Below the pieces are notes generated by a model, which had not been told where the DNA came from, did not search any database, and saw nothing but the letters and a program-made list of their open reading frames with translations. DNA of 5,469 bases from Nitrospira sp. Lineage in GTDB: Bacteria; Nitrospirota; Nitrospiria; Nitrospirales; Nitrospiraceae. Of this stretch, positions 5,331 to 5,469 are shown piece after piece. How positions within the stretch are numbered: position 1 is the first letter of the stretch; each line of letters opens with the position of its first letter. Position numbers and translations under genes: made by a program. The DNA lies in the NCBI GenBank assembly GCA_005116795.1, contig SWDL01000109.1, forward strand, positions 1-5,469. Reading direction: 5' to 3'.

Positions 5331-5356
5331 ATAACGGGTGTCCGTCTATGACGCAA
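5328..5356 (-). promoter_or_regulatory. Candidate promoter of the GNAT gene, overlapping the zinc-ribbon start
   Basis: On the minus strand TTGCGT (5356-5351), a 17-base spacer and TATATG (5333-5328) resemble -35 and -10 boxes. Use of this promoter would start RNA near 5321 and favour the GNAT start at Met6 (5315), with a leader of only a few bases. The match is weak. Confidence 0.2.
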
Positions 5357-5469
5357 GTGAAATCCTGTCCGCGCTGCTTTCAACTGATGTGGATCAAGGA
5401 CGATCAATTTGAGGTTCTTGACGAGAACACCATGCGCGCCCGCTGTTCTCACTGCAAAGAACTGGTGCG
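5348..5469 (+). CDS. Small zinc-ribbon protein, partial (C-terminus beyond window)
   Basis: The ATG at 5348 opens a frame that runs off the right edge after 40 codons. Two CxxC pairs are visible: Cys7-Pro-Arg-Cys10 in SCPRCFQLMW, and Cys33-Ser-His-Cys36 in ARCSHCKELV. They are separated by 22 residues with a typical ribbon-like pattern, so a single structural Zn(II) site is likely. A GGGTG motif seven bases before the ATG is a weak ribosome site. Such ribbons occur in many unrelated proteins, so no function is given. Being next to a zinc importer may be coincidence, because an acetyltransferase on the other strand lies between them. Confidence 0.7.
   Translation, partial: MTQVKSCPRCFQLMWIKDDQFEVLDENTMRARCSHCKELV

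Overview
The window looks like ordinary chromosomal DNA from a GC-rich, Gram-negative-type bacterium. Two features support this: an anhydromuramic acid kinase for peptidoglycan recycling, and a zinc-binding protein with a cleavable, non-lipoprotein signal peptide, which implies a periplasm. The protein style and the repeat-filled spacers remind me of Nitrospira and related Nitrospirota. That placement is inference from memory, not a search.

Layout. Positions 1-1863 are a minus-strand block. anmK (661-1863) is followed, with an 11-base overlap, by a membrane-anchored DUF2726 protein (120-671). Four bases after that lies the possible start of another reading frame that leaves the window at base 1. 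Divergent from anmK is a plus-strand high-affinity zinc (possibly zinc/manganese) ABC importer. It consists of the periplasmic binding protein znuA (2074-3006), the ATPase znuC (3122-3901) and the permease znuB (3991-4818). A GNAT acetyltransferase (4848-5330, minus) converges on znuB. A small zinc-ribbon protein (5348 onward, plus) starts 17 bases beyond the acetyltransferase start and runs off the right end.

How the genes work together. ZnuA captures metal in the periplasm, ZnuB forms the membrane channel, and ZnuC hydrolyses ATP in the cytoplasm. All three parts of the importer are present and intact. No Zur or Fur regulator and no recognisable Zur box is visible. AnmK returns anhydro-N-acetylmuramic acid to the cell-wall precursor pool. 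The role of its overlapping DUF2726 partner is unknown.

The most unusual signal is in the non-coding DNA. Each of the three spacers around the znu genes (1864-2073, 3007-3121, 3902-3990) holds a degenerate 7-8 base unit repeated in phase. In each, the array is followed by a second array of the same unit in inverted orientation, so the spacer can fold on itself. The unit differs from spacer to spacer (GTGGTCA-like, AGTC-like and ATTG-like). In the third spacer the last inverted unit contains the znuB start codon. No insertion sequence, CRISPR array, tRNA, rRNA or convincing intrinsic terminator was seen, and no gene-free stretch exceeds about 210 bases.
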